From CAYSXY01 sp964435165 (lineage in GTDB: Bacteria; Pseudomonadota; Alphaproteobacteria; Rickettsiales; RI-342), in assembly GCA_964435165.1 (NCBI GenBank), contig CAYSXY010000006.1, forward strand, positions 8,153 to 72,152: a stretch of DNA of 64,000 bases. The letters are read 5' to 3'. The notes below the pieces were generated by a model, which was not told where the DNA came from, did no database searches, and was given only the letters and a program-made list of their open reading frames with translations. A program made the translations under genes and the position numbers. This document shows, piece by piece, positions 43,495 to 51,621 of the stretch (position 1 is the stretch's first letter; every line of letters starts with the position of its first letter).

Positions 43495-45021
43495 CTAGTT
43501 GGCCTGACGACGAAGAAACGCCGGTATGTCGAGATAATCATTGGCGTCTTCGTCGCTTTTTTGTGCCATTGGCGCGGATTCAACCGTTGGCTTATCATCA
43601 TTACCGCGACGGCGCATTTGCTGCTCTGCTTCCTGATCGTCAATACGCATGGAAAATGCCTTGCCAACACGCTGCCAAAGATTACCGCTCTGCGCATCAT
43701 CCATTCTCGGCTCAGAGGCGGCAGAATCGTCCGCCCGCTGCTGATAAGACGCGCTGCGCAGTGATGGGCTTGGTTTGTCCTGAGGCCGGTTTGGCTCTAC
43801 CGGCTTCGGCGGAATAAAGCCGGTCACCTTAGAGGCGGCGGCATCATCCTTTTTTTTTGAGGGTTCGGGCGCTACCTCTGAGACTGTCTCGATCTCAGCC
43901 TCTAATTGCTCCGGCTGTTCATTGGCCGGCTTATCCATGCCTGACATGGCAAAAGCCCCTGAACGCACACCCACCGCCACTTTAGCACGGCCAGCAACTG
44001 TCTGACGTGGCTCCGACTTATACTGATTGGCGGGGTGCGGCTGCATCATCTGCTCACTATCAACTCCCGTCGCCACGACAGAGACCCGAATACGCCCATC
44101 CAGTTGATCATTAAAAATGGCTCCGAAGATGATATTCGCCTCCGGATCCACTTCTTCACGAATGCGATTGGCCGCTTCATCCACCTCAAACAAGGTCAGG
44201 TCGGAGCCGCCGGTAATGTTAATGAGAACGCCACGCGCGCCTTTCATCGAGACATCATCCAGCAGAGGGTTGGAAATGGCGGCTTCGGCTGCCTCCACTG
44301 CGCGGCGCTCACCTTCGGCCTCGCCGGTGCCCATCATTGCCTTGCCCATCTCGCGCATCACTGCCCGAATATCGGCAAAATCAAGATTAATCAGTCCCGG
44401 CATAACCATCAGGTCCGTGACGCCACGCACCCCGGAATGCAGCACCTCATCGGCCAAGGAAAAAGCATCGGCAAAAGTGGTTTTTTCATTGGCAATGCGG
44501 AACAGATTCTGATTAGGGATCACAATCAGCGTATCGACATATTTCTGTAACTCTTTGAGCCCTTCTTCAGCGGTGCGCATTCGATGCGTCCCTTCAAAAT
44601 GGAACGGCTTGGTCACCACTGCCACGGTCAGGATGTTCATATCACGCGCCAGACGCGCCACGACCGGCGCGGCGCCTGTGCCGGTCCCGCCACCCATGCC
44701 AGCCGTAATAAACAGCATATTGCTGCCATGAATATGGCTTTCAATCTCTTCTAATGCCTCTTCTGCGGCTTCCGCGCCGACTTCCGGCATTGCCCCCGCG
44801 CCAAGCCCCTGGGTGACGCCAACACCAAGCTGAATACGGCGGTCTGTCAATGCATGCTCAATGGCCTGAGCATCGGTATTCGCAACAACAAAATTCACCC
44901 CTTCCAAATTTGCCTTGATCATATTGTTCACCGCATTACCTCCGGCGCCACCCACACCCACAACAGTAATATTCGGGCGTAGCGGTTCTCCTTTTGGCGG
45001 AACATGGAGATTGATGGTCAT
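43495..45021 (-). CDS. ftsZ: Cell division protein FtsZ
   Basis: 508 residues. The tubulin-like GTPase that forms the division ring. It has ITVVGVGGAGGNAVNNM, the tubulin signature AGMGGGTGTGAAPVVA, NEKTTFADAF, and DFADIRAVM, and the long disordered C-terminal linker (about 330-490) ends with the conserved peptide DYLDIPAFLRRQAN, which binds FtsA. The linker is long, as usual in alphaproteobacteria. The frame extends to 45060; the ATG at 45021 has AAGGAG 7 bases upstream. It is last in the dcw cluster, with a 184-bp spacer before ftsA that may carry its own promoter. Confidence 0.97.
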   Translation of the reverse strand: MTINLHVPPKGEPLRPNITVVGVGGAGGNAVNNMIKANLEGVNFVVANTDAQAIEHALTDRRIQLGVGVTQGLGAGAMPEVGAEAAEEALEEIESHIHGSNMLFITAGMGGGTGTGAAPVVARLARDMNILTVAVVTKPFHFEGTHRMRTAEEGLKELQKYVDTLIVIPNQNLFRIANEKTTFADAFSLADEVLHSGVRGVTDLMVMPGLINLDFADIRAVMREMGKAMMGTGEAEGERRAVEAAEAAISNPLLDDVSMKGARGVLINITGGSDLTLFEVDEAANRIREEVDPEANIIFGAIFNDQLDGRIRVSVVATGVDSEQMMQPHPANQYKSEPRQTVAGRAKVAVGVRSGAFAMSGMDKPANEQPEQLEAEIETVSEVAPEPSKKKDDAAASKVTGFIPPKPVEPNRPQDKPSPSLRSASYQQRADDSAASEPRMDDAQSGNLWQRVGKAFSMRIDDQEAEQQMRRRGNDDKPTVESAPMAQKSDEDANDYLDIPAFLRRQAN

Positions 45022-45127
45022 CGGGCTTCTCCTTCTGGCAAGCGGTCTGCGGCGTGTCATGCCATTTGCACGCTATAACGCCAACGCACCGGCAAAAAAC
45101 ACGACATCTGGTAGAATATCGAAATGA

Positions 45128-45142
45128 TTAATACAATATTTA
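45128..45142. promoter_or_regulatory. Possible CtrA-like site upstream of ftsZ
   Basis: TTAA-TACAATA-TTTA at 45128-45142 differs by one base from the CtrA pattern TTAA-N7-TTAA, in the ftsA-ftsZ spacer about 110 bp upstream of the ftsZ ATG. In Caulobacter CtrA represses ftsZ. A single near-match in AT-rich DNA could be chance. Confidence 0.3.
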
Positions 45143-45205
45143 GGAATAATCTGCAAGAGATTTGCGTTTGCACCAAGCAGGCATCCGCTTCAATGGCAGC
45201 TCACC

Positions 45206-46459
45206 TTACATATGCTCCTTGACCCATTGTATGGCGCGATCAAACCGCCAGCGCCCCTGCTCGGATCCGGCTATTTTCATTTGGCGATTCGCATGCATTT
45301 TACGGGCAGCATACTCCACCAGGCCAATACTGGTGGCGAAGGAAGAGCCGCTAATGGTTTCCGCCATCCCATCAAACTGTTTGGGCTTTCCTAACCGCAC
45401 CTGCTTGCGAAACATTTGTGCTGCCAAGTCTGCAACACCGATCAACTGGCTGCTTCCTCCCGTCAGCACCATGCGCCTACCCGCCACTTTATCAAAGCCG
45501 ACCGCTTCGAGCTGGCCGCGGACAATTTCAAACAGCTCTTCCATTCGCGGGCGGATGATGCTGCATAGCATTGAACGAGACACGCTGGCATGATCCCATT
45601 GCCCGGCATCGCCATTATTGGTTCCTACGGAAATGATATCATCTGCATTCGACACGGAAGTGTATGTCGCCCCATAGAGCGCCTTCAATCTCTCTGCCGT
45701 CTCCAGCGAGACTGACAGGCCACGCGCGATATCATTACTGACATGCTGGCCGCCCAGTGGCACGATATCGGTGAATACCGGCTGCCCTTCAACGAACACC
45801 GCCACCGATGTGGTGCCGCCGCCAATATCAAGCAACGTCACCCCTAATTCCATTTCATCCTCTGTCAGGCATGCCAGCCCGGAGGCATACGCTGAGACCA
45901 GAAATTCGCTAATATCGAGCTGAGCACGCGCCACGCATTTGGTGAGATTGCGCATACTCATGGTGGAGGCGGTAATCACATGCAACTCGGCACCCATTTT
46001 TTTCCCATACATCCCTTCCGGGTTGCGAACCCCGCGCACCTCATCAATGGTGAAGGAGATAGGAATGCAATGAATCACACTTGTTTCATCATTATGCAAG
46101 CTTTCCCGCCCATGGCGAATCAGGCGAGCAATATCCTGACGCGAGACCGGATGTTGCTGCAGCGCCATATCGGTACGCACCGTATGGGAGACTAATTGGC
46201 CTCCCGAAAGATTGACAACCACATGATCAATCCGTTCTCCCGCCATTTTTTCTGCCAGATCAACCGCCGCCGCAATCGATGCCTCGGCAGCCTGGATGTC
46301 TGTGACGACACCGGAACGAAGCCCCGTCGAGAGATGATGGCCAATCCCTTCAATACGGACATGCCCGGTTGCATCCACGGACGCAATCAGGCACACGACT
46401 TTTGTCGTCCCCAAATCAAGTACCGCTATTAACTCTTTGCGCGTTTTGGACATGACCAT
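45206..46459 (-). CDS. ftsA: Cell division protein FtsA
   Basis: 417 residues. An actin-like ATPase that tethers FtsZ to the membrane. It has IAVLDLGTTKVVCLIA (phosphate 1 region), the SHI-type insertion, DIGGGTTSVAVF (phosphate 2), VVLTGGSSQLIGV-type adenosine motif (MVLTGGSSQLIGVADL), and a C-terminal amphipathic-looking ending (RAIQWVKEHM). The frame starts at 46552; ATGs at 46459 and 46453 are both possible, and the first has AAGAG 8 bases in front. The gap of 147 bp from ftsQ holds a small GCCGGG-CATT-CCCGGC hairpin (46582-46597) but no gene. Confidence 0.95.
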   Translation of the reverse strand: MVMSKTRKELIAVLDLGTTKVVCLIASVDATGHVRIEGIGHHLSTGLRSGVVTDIQAAEASIAAAVDLAEKMAGERIDHVVVNLSGGQLVSHTVRTDMALQQHPVSRQDIARLIRHGRESLHNDETSVIHCIPISFTIDEVRGVRNPEGMYGKKMGAELHVITASTMSMRNLTKCVARAQLDISEFLVSAYASGLACLTEDEMELGVTLLDIGGGTTSVAVFVEGQPVFTDIVPLGGQHVSNDIARGLSVSLETAERLKALYGATYTSVSNADDIISVGTNNGDAGQWDHASVSRSMLCSIIRPRMEELFEIVRGQLEAVGFDKVAGRRMVLTGGSSQLIGVADLAAQMFRKQVRLGKPKQFDGMAETISGSSFATSIGLVEYAARKMHANRQMKIAGSEQGRWRFDRAIQWVKEHM

Positions 46460-46606
46460 CCGGTTAGCTCTTATCGTCAGTTGCGTCGCACAGGCGACGG
46501 CCCGCAGTCGCGGGTTGATAGCCGATTGGTTGTTGTATCGCCATAGACGCAATCGGCCATATCTACCATCAACTTACTGGGGCCGGGCATTCCCGGCAAC
46601 CAGATA

Positions 46607-47491
46607 TTATATCGCATGATTGCCTGCGCCAGCTGCGCGCGATCCATCCGATACATGCGGCAGAATATATACACGCCCTGACTGCCGCATATCAATACGG
46701 GCATTCGCGTATTTCAACAGCCTGATATTTTGTTGTACCGTGATTAACTGCCGCCAGGCCTCGCCCATCTGTTTTTCGGGCAACAACAGCTCAGAGCCAT
46801 TATAAAAACGGATATTCCAGCGACGCCCCCCCACCCGGATGGCAGCCGAGACCTGAGCAAACATCTCCGGGGTATCCGCCAGCATATCCAGCAAGGCATA
46901 GGTATGTTCCGGCGCATCTTCCCCAACCACCACCGGCAGGTGCGTATAGCGGGTGATGTCACCGGAATGGAGTATTTCGCCATCCTGATCAATCAAATGC
47001 AAGGTGCCCTGGCGTTGCCACAAAGCAAGCGGCTGCCGCTCCACGATGCGCACATGCAAACTGTCCGGCAACATACGCTGCAATTCAGCATGGCGTACCC
47101 AGGAGTGAATCTCCAGGCGCTCACGCATGGTCTCGAGCGGCAATGACAGTATCGGAGCCTCCGGCTCGATATCCAATGCCAGCATAGCCGTTTCCAATGG
47201 CAGGCGATCCCTGCCTTCCAGATAGACATGCTGCACGGTCAGGCCCAGCATTGAGGCAAATTGCTGCCGCGTATCCTCATAGGCGCGCTCTGTCTGATCC
47301 ATCCAGGCATCAATACGCCCGGTACGCTCCGCCCACCATCCCGTTGCGATCAGTGTCAGCATCATGGCCGCCACACCGCGCCACATGCACCAACGCATGA
47401 TATGACGTAACCGAACAAACAGTGCCCGCCGCTGCGATAGTTTTGCCGCCCGTTGATGGCAGCGTGCCGTTGCAGTGGAATTAACCGCCAT
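46607..47491 (-). CDS. ftsQ: Cell division protein FtsQ
   Basis: 294 residues. A bitopic divisome protein. It has a cytoplasmic basic N-terminus, one membrane segment (MWRGVAAMMLTLIATGWWA), then the POTRA domain and FtsQ beta domain: LPLETMRERLEIHSWVRHAELQRMLPDSLHVRIVERQPLALWQ, then YTHLPVVVGEDA. Sequence divergence is usual for this family, and position between ddl and ftsA confirms it. The ATG at 47491 lies inside the end of ddl, with AGGAGG 6 bases upstream, so the longer frame to 47545 is rejected. Confidence 0.93.
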   Translation of the reverse strand: MAVNSTATARCHQRAAKLSQRRALFVRLRHIMRWCMWRGVAAMMLTLIATGWWAERTGRIDAWMDQTERAYEDTRQQFASMLGLTVQHVYLEGRDRLPLETAMLALDIEPEAPILSLPLETMRERLEIHSWVRHAELQRMLPDSLHVRIVERQPLALWQRQGTLHLIDQDGEILHSGDITRYTHLPVVVGEDAPEHTYALLDMLADTPEMFAQVSAAIRVGGRRWNIRFYNGSELLLPEKQMGEAWRQLITVQQNIRLLKYANARIDMRQSGRVYILPHVSDGSRAAGAGNHAI

Positions 47492-48386
47492 GACGCGCCT
47501 CCTGCACCAACCGTTCCACCAGTTCGCTAAACGAAATACCGGCATGAGCTGCGATTTCAGGTGCCAGGGATAAAGCAGTCATGCCAGGTTGGGTGTTCAG
47601 TTCTAATATATAGAACGCTTTCTCGCCATCACCAGTATCATTGTAGCGAAAATCCGAACGGGTAATACCACGGCAACCTAATACACGGTGCGCTCTTTCA
47701 GCATAATCAAGTACCTCTTCATAGGCATCCGCGTCCAACGGCGCTGGCATCATATGCTCTGCCAGTCCGGCGGTATATTTTGCTGAATAATCATAAAAGC
47801 CACTGCGTGGGCGTATTTCAATCGCTCCGAGCGCCTTGCCGTCCAAGACAGCCACCTGTATCTCGCGGCCCGGAATATACCGTTCCACCAGCACTTCATC
47901 ACCAAAGGGCCAATCATCTTCTGCAAATGAGCATGTATCTCCTTCTCCCACGATGGTAACACCAACACTGGAACCCTCGTTGAGTGGCTTGATGACATAG
48001 GGTCGCGACATGGGCTCCTCAGCCATCATTGCCTCTTTACTGACGATCATCCCTTCCGCACACGGAATGCCTGCCGCTTCGAAATGCACTTTAGACATGG
48101 GTTTATCCATCGCCAGACTCGAGGCCAGCACGCCGGAATGCGTATAGGGTAGTTTAAGAATTTCCAGCAAGCCCTGTACTGTTCCGTCTTCACCATAGCG
48201 CCCATGTAGTGCATTAAACACAACATCCGGCACGGCTTGCTTGAGTTGCCGCGCCAGATCAGGCGTCGCATCAATCGTTGTCACAGCATGCCCATTCGCT
48301 AGCAACGCTTCTGCCACCGCTTTGCCGGAGCTAAGCGACACTTCGCGCTCCGCCGACCAACCGCCCATGATCACCGCAATATGCAC
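47481..48386 (-). CDS. ddl: D-alanine--D-alanine ligase
   Basis: 301 residues. An ATP-grasp enzyme that makes the D-Ala-D-Ala dipeptide for MurF. Motifs: HIAVIMGGWSAEREVSLSSG at the N-terminus, ALHGRYGEDGTVQGLLE, YVIKPLNEGSSVGVTIV, IEIRPRSGFYDYSAKYTAG and FYILELNTQPGMTALSL. The open frame reaches 48461, but the family begins with the VHIAVIMGG strand, so a GTG start at 48386 is chosen. Its 3' end overlaps the ftsQ start by 11 bp. Upstream it is divergent from an inserted membrane gene. Confidence 0.96.
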   Translation of the reverse strand: MHIAVIMGGWSAEREVSLSSGKAVAEALLANGHAVTTIDATPDLARQLKQAVPDVVFNALHGRYGEDGTVQGLLEILKLPYTHSGVLASSLAMDKPMSKVHFEAAGIPCAEGMIVSKEAMMAEEPMSRPYVIKPLNEGSSVGVTIVGEGDTCSFAEDDWPFGDEVLVERYIPGREIQVAVLDGKALGAIEIRPRSGFYDYSAKYTAGLAEHMMPAPLDADAYEEVLDYAERAHRVLGCRGITRSDFRYNDTGDGEKAFYILELNTQPGMTALSLAPEIAAHAGISFSELVERLVQEARHGG

Positions 48387-48537
48387 CGGCCACCTACCCT
48401 CACACCAATAATCTAACAGATAACAGAACCACCCTAACCATCTTCCGGATGTATCAGGCAAGCGTTAATGGATGGTTCACATTCATTCGATTGTGACCGT
48501 GAATCATCGATTCTTGCATGATATCCACATTTTCATG

Positions 48538-48553
48538 TTAATTTTTTATTAAC
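48538..48553. promoter_or_regulatory. CtrA-type binding box
   Basis: TTAA (48538-48541), seven bases, TTAAC (48549-48553): an exact match to the CtrA full-site consensus TTAA-N7-TTAAC. With the preceding G it is also a perfect 17-bp palindrome GTTAAT-TTTTT-ATTAAC. It lies in the intergenic region between the divergent ddl and the membrane gene at 48601, 48 bases before the latter's first ATG. CtrA is the alphaproteobacterial cell-cycle regulator; its presence in this genome is not shown by the window. Confidence 0.5.
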
Positions 48554-48600
48554 CAATTGCGCAATGGCTTACATACTCTATGATGCAGTAACTTATTTAG

Positions 48601-49068
48601 ATGAAAGGAATAGCGGCATCGATGCCGCACCACGTAAAGATGATGACTCTAATGCGCCGATTAAACAATAATCGTACTATTGGAAAGGGCTTACTATTCC
48701 TGTGCCTTATCGCCATCATGGTTGGTGTAGCCAGAATGATACTGACGGATCATGCGCTCATGCAGCTTGGGATATTACTGATCGTGATCGCGATGATCGC
48801 GTTGCTTACCTGCATGATTTATCTGATACTTAAAGACATACATGACATGGATTTCCTACCGGATGACTACCGGCATTTAGGCATGAAGACATTGCTCTCA
48901 CTTATTTATGTCATTATGTGGTTCACTGTTTCGACCGCTATGTGGTTTGTCTTCAGCCTGCCGATGGGCCTTGCTACCTTTGGCTTATATTTTGCCGGTA
49001 TGCTGATGATGCTGTTTTGGCTGCGTGTTGACGAAACGCAGTCTGCGATTACCGAAGAAAAATTATGA
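48601..49068 (+). CDS. Small membrane protein inserted in the dcw cluster
   Basis: 155 residues, with four hydrophobic segments: GLLFLCLIAIMVGVARMIL, LGILLIVIAMIALLTCMIYLIL, LLSLIYVIMWFTVSTAMWFVF and FGLYFAGMLMMLFWL. No family is recognised. It lies between ddl and murB, on the opposite strand to the whole dcw cluster, and is convergent with murB (25 bp). The start is uncertain: the ATG at 48601 has no ribosome site, while an ATG at 48622 has AAGGA about 12 bases upstream and 48640 is another choice. A CtrA-type box lies upstream, so cell-cycle control is possible. Confidence 0.7.
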   Translation: MKGIAASMPHHVKMMTLMRRLNNNRTIGKGLLFLCLIAIMVGVARMILTDHALMQLGILLIVIAMIALLTCMIYLILKDIHDMDFLPDDYRHLGMKTLLSLIYVIMWFTVSTAMWFVFSLPMGLATFGLYFAGMLMMLFWLRVDETQSAITEEKL

Positions 49069-49093
49069 GGCTAACCTGATACGCCTGAGGATG

Positions 49094-50029
49094 CTAACAT
49101 TCTGACACTGGTGAACCAATTCGCCGAATTTCCCACTGCAGTTCGATGCCGCTTTGCGCTTTCACCCTCTGGCGTACCTCTTCGCCGAGTGCCTCTAAAT
49201 CAGCTGCTGTCGCTGTTCCCGTATTAATCATAAAATTGCAGTGCTTTTCGGATATTTGCGCGCCCCCTTTTTGAAGGCCACGGCAACCCGCCTCATCAAT
49301 TAACTGCCATGCCTTGTGACCGGGCGGGTTTTTGAAGGTAGAGCCCCCGGTACGAGTGCGCAGCGGCTGGCTTTCTTCACGTGAACGGGCAATCTCCTTC
49401 ATCTGCTGGGCAATGTCGTCTTTATCGCCTGCCGTCACCGCAAATTCCGCCGCCACCACAAGACTATGCTCCGGCAGCTGGCAGCGTCGATAGGCCATTG
49501 GGATATCAGTCGCCAGTACCCTTTGACTGCTACCATCACGCGTTACGATGGTTACCGATTGCAGCACATCACGGACTTCTCTCCCATATGCTCCGGCATT
49601 CATCGCTACTGCCCCGCCAACCGTGCCGGGAATGCCGCTTAAAAATGACAGACCATCCCAGCCTCGCTGCTGGCACCAATGCGCCAGATTACGGCCAAGT
49701 GCCCCCGCACCGGAGCGAATGATCGCCCGCCCTGACTCAAATGACACTTCTTCCATCATCGTGAAATGACGACCCAGCCGAATCACCACGCCTGGCACTC
49801 CACCGTCACGCACCAGCAGATTCGAGCCTACGCCAATGACCGTCACCGGCGTTGCTGCATCTAATTGCGCAAGGAATGCGGCCAGATCATGTTCATCTTT
49901 CGGTTTGAACAGCCATTGTGCAGGCCCTCCGACCTGAAACCAGGTGTTTTGCGCTAGTGGCGCCTGCGCCCTGAGCGAACCGCGCACCTGCCATGGCGGC
50001 GTGGGCTGGGTTAACAGCTTGGCTGACAT
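49094..50029 (-). CDS. murB: UDP-N-acetylmuramate dehydrogenase
   Basis: 311 residues. A FAD enzyme that reduces UDP-GlcNAc enolpyruvate to UDP-MurNAc with NADPH. Motifs: NTWFQVGGPAQWLFKP, VIGVGSNLLVRDGGVPGVVIRLG, GLSFLSGIPGTVGGAVAMNAGAYG (FAD loop), GSTFKNPPGHKAWQLIDEAGCRG, and the catalytic-region SEKHCNFMINTG. It lacks the type I insertion, so it is of the shorter class. The frame extends to 50149, overlapping murC; the ATG at 50029 lies just past murC's stop, and one at 50059 is an alternative. No strong ribosome site marks either. Confidence 0.94.
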   Translation of the reverse strand: MSAKLLTQPTPPWQVRGSLRAQAPLAQNTWFQVGGPAQWLFKPKDEHDLAAFLAQLDAATPVTVIGVGSNLLVRDGGVPGVVIRLGRHFTMMEEVSFESGRAIIRSGAGALGRNLAHWCQQRGWDGLSFLSGIPGTVGGAVAMNAGAYGREVRDVLQSVTIVTRDGSSQRVLATDIPMAYRRCQLPEHSLVVAAEFAVTAGDKDDIAQQMKEIARSREESQPLRTRTGGSTFKNPPGHKAWQLIDEAGCRGLQKGGAQISEKHCNFMINTGTATAADLEALGEEVRQRVKAQSGIELQWEIRRIGSPVSEC

Positions 50030-50039
50030 CGCGTTGCTA

Positions 50040-51497
50040 TCAGGCGCGTTTGGCGGCATGCCTGGTTTGTATGGCCTCGAGTTCCTGCGGCAATTGTTGC
50101 GCCCATTGCGTGATATTGCCCGCGCCCAAACAGACCACCATATCGCCATCGGAGGTGAGTGATTCCACCTGCTGAGCCAGCGTCTCGCGCGATGCTAACA
50201 AATGGGCAGATTTATGCCCCACCTTAGCCAGACCTTCCACTAATGCTTCTTTGGTCACACCCTCAATCGGGTCTTCACCGGCGGCATAGATGTCTGCGAC
50301 CAACACGTGATCCGCATCATTGAAACAACGGCAGAAATCGTCAAATAAGTCACGCAGCCGTGTGTAGCGGTGAGGCTGAACCACGGCAAGCAACTGCCCG
50401 TTGCCCTGCGCCGTGAGCGAGTCTCGTGCTGCTTTGAGCGTTGCGGCAATTTCAACCGGATGGTGGCCGTAATCATCGATGATAGTCACACCTCCCGCCT
50501 GCCCGGTGCGGGTGAAGCGACGCTTGACGCCTTTAAAGCCAAGCATGGCTTCTTTCATCACCGTATCATCCATGCCCAGTTCGTTAGCCACTCCCATCAC
50601 GGCCAGCGCATTACGCACATTGTGCAGGCCCGGTATCGGCAGGCGCAATCCTTCTACGGTGCGAGGACTGCGCTCACCGGTATTGATTTCCACATCAAAC
50701 AAAGAGCCATGCAAATCGCTGCGCACATTGACCGCCCGTATATCCGCTTGCGGACTCGTGCCGTAGGTCACAATACGCCGGTCGGAAATGCGGGGAATGA
50801 TGCTCTGCACCTCCTGATGATCAATACACAGCACGGCAAAGCCATAAAAAGGAAGATGCTGAAGGAAGTCGACAAAGGCCTCTTTCAGATTGGCGAAGCT
50901 ACCCCAATGATCCAAATGCTCCGGGTCGATATTGGTCACGACAGCGACCGACGCCGGAATACGAATAAAGGTACCGTCCGATTCATCGGCCTCAACAATC
51001 ATCCAGTCGCCACTACCGAGATACGCGTTGGTACCGTAAGCATTGAGCACGCCGCCATTAATCACGGTCGGATCCAGTCCGGCTTTGTCAAACAGGGCGG
51101 CCATGAGTGAGGTCGTGGTGGTTTTTCCGTGGGTGCCGCCAACCGCCAGCGCAATCTTCAGGCGCATTAATTCCCGCAACATTTCCGAGCGGCGAATGAC
51201 CGGAACACCCAGGCGGCGCGCTTCCATAATTTCCGGATTGTCCATCTGTACTGCCGTCGATTTGACAACGGCTGCGCATTCACGCACATGCTCCGGCTTA
51301 TGACCGATCATCACCGGGATACCGAGCTTTTTCAACCGATCAATATTGGCATTATCTGCCTGGTCTGACCCTTGCACCTGATAGCCCATATTATGCAGCA
51401 CCTCAGCAATACCGCTCATGCCAATGCCACCAATACCGACAAAATGCAGAATACCGATATCAAGCGGCAGGGTTGGGGCTATATGAAATGCTTTCAT
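50040..51497 (-). CDS. murC: UDP-N-acetylmuramate--L-alanine ligase
   Basis: 485 residues. Adds L-alanine to UDP-MurNAc. It has the N-terminal HFVGIGGIGMSGIAEVLHNMGYQVQGSD, the ATP-binding loop VGGTHGKTTTTSLMA, the metal and substrate region EADESDGTF, and the C-terminal DDYGHHPVEIAATLKAAR and QPHRYTRL. The frame opens at 51569, but the ATG at 51497 leads straight to the conserved start. The spacer to murG (about 125 bp) holds a short hairpin near 51532-51555 and a repeat remnant. Confidence 0.96.
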   Translation of the reverse strand: MKAFHIAPTLPLDIGILHFVGIGGIGMSGIAEVLHNMGYQVQGSDQADNANIDRLKKLGIPVMIGHKPEHVRECAAVVKSTAVQMDNPEIMEARRLGVPVIRRSEMLRELMRLKIALAVGGTHGKTTTTSLMAALFDKAGLDPTVINGGVLNAYGTNAYLGSGDWMIVEADESDGTFIRIPASVAVVTNIDPEHLDHWGSFANLKEAFVDFLQHLPFYGFAVLCIDHQEVQSIIPRISDRRIVTYGTSPQADIRAVNVRSDLHGSLFDVEINTGERSPRTVEGLRLPIPGLHNVRNALAVMGVANELGMDDTVMKEAMLGFKGVKRRFTRTGQAGGVTIIDDYGHHPVEIAATLKAARDSLTAQGNGQLLAVVQPHRYTRLRDLFDDFCRCFNDADHVLVADIYAAGEDPIEGVTKEALVEGLAKVGHKSAHLLASRETLAQQVESLTSDGDMVVCLGAGNITQWAQQLPQELEAIQTRHAAKRA

Positions 51498-51583
51498 CGC
51501 AATATGAGCTCTTTTTATATAATGGAATAGCGTCCGACCATACACAGACGCTATCGGATATGCCAGCATGCATTTCTCACTAG

Positions 51584-51621
51584 ACTATGTCGTCACGAGG
51601 TAGAGAATATGACAGCACTAT
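51584..51621. repeat. Possible remnant of the structured repeat family
   Basis: A 38-bp stretch between murG and murC begins ACTATGTCGTCACGAG and ends ACAGCACTAT. It includes GAGAATATGAC, shared with the right end of the element at 17021-17230, and is flanked by CTAG on both sides. The murG side reads TCCTAG then ATAGTG on the minus strand, just as at the end of ligA. The full alignment to element B's end is 21 of 31 bases, so the relation is plausible but not sure. Confidence 0.35.

Noticed and set aside
46460..46606. Frameshifted or broken extension between ftsQ and ftsA
   Set aside because: Both genes have full normal lengths; the spacer only holds a small hairpin (46582-46597).
50370..51110. 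246-codon open frame antisense to murC
   Set aside because: murC has all family motifs on the minus strand over the same bases.
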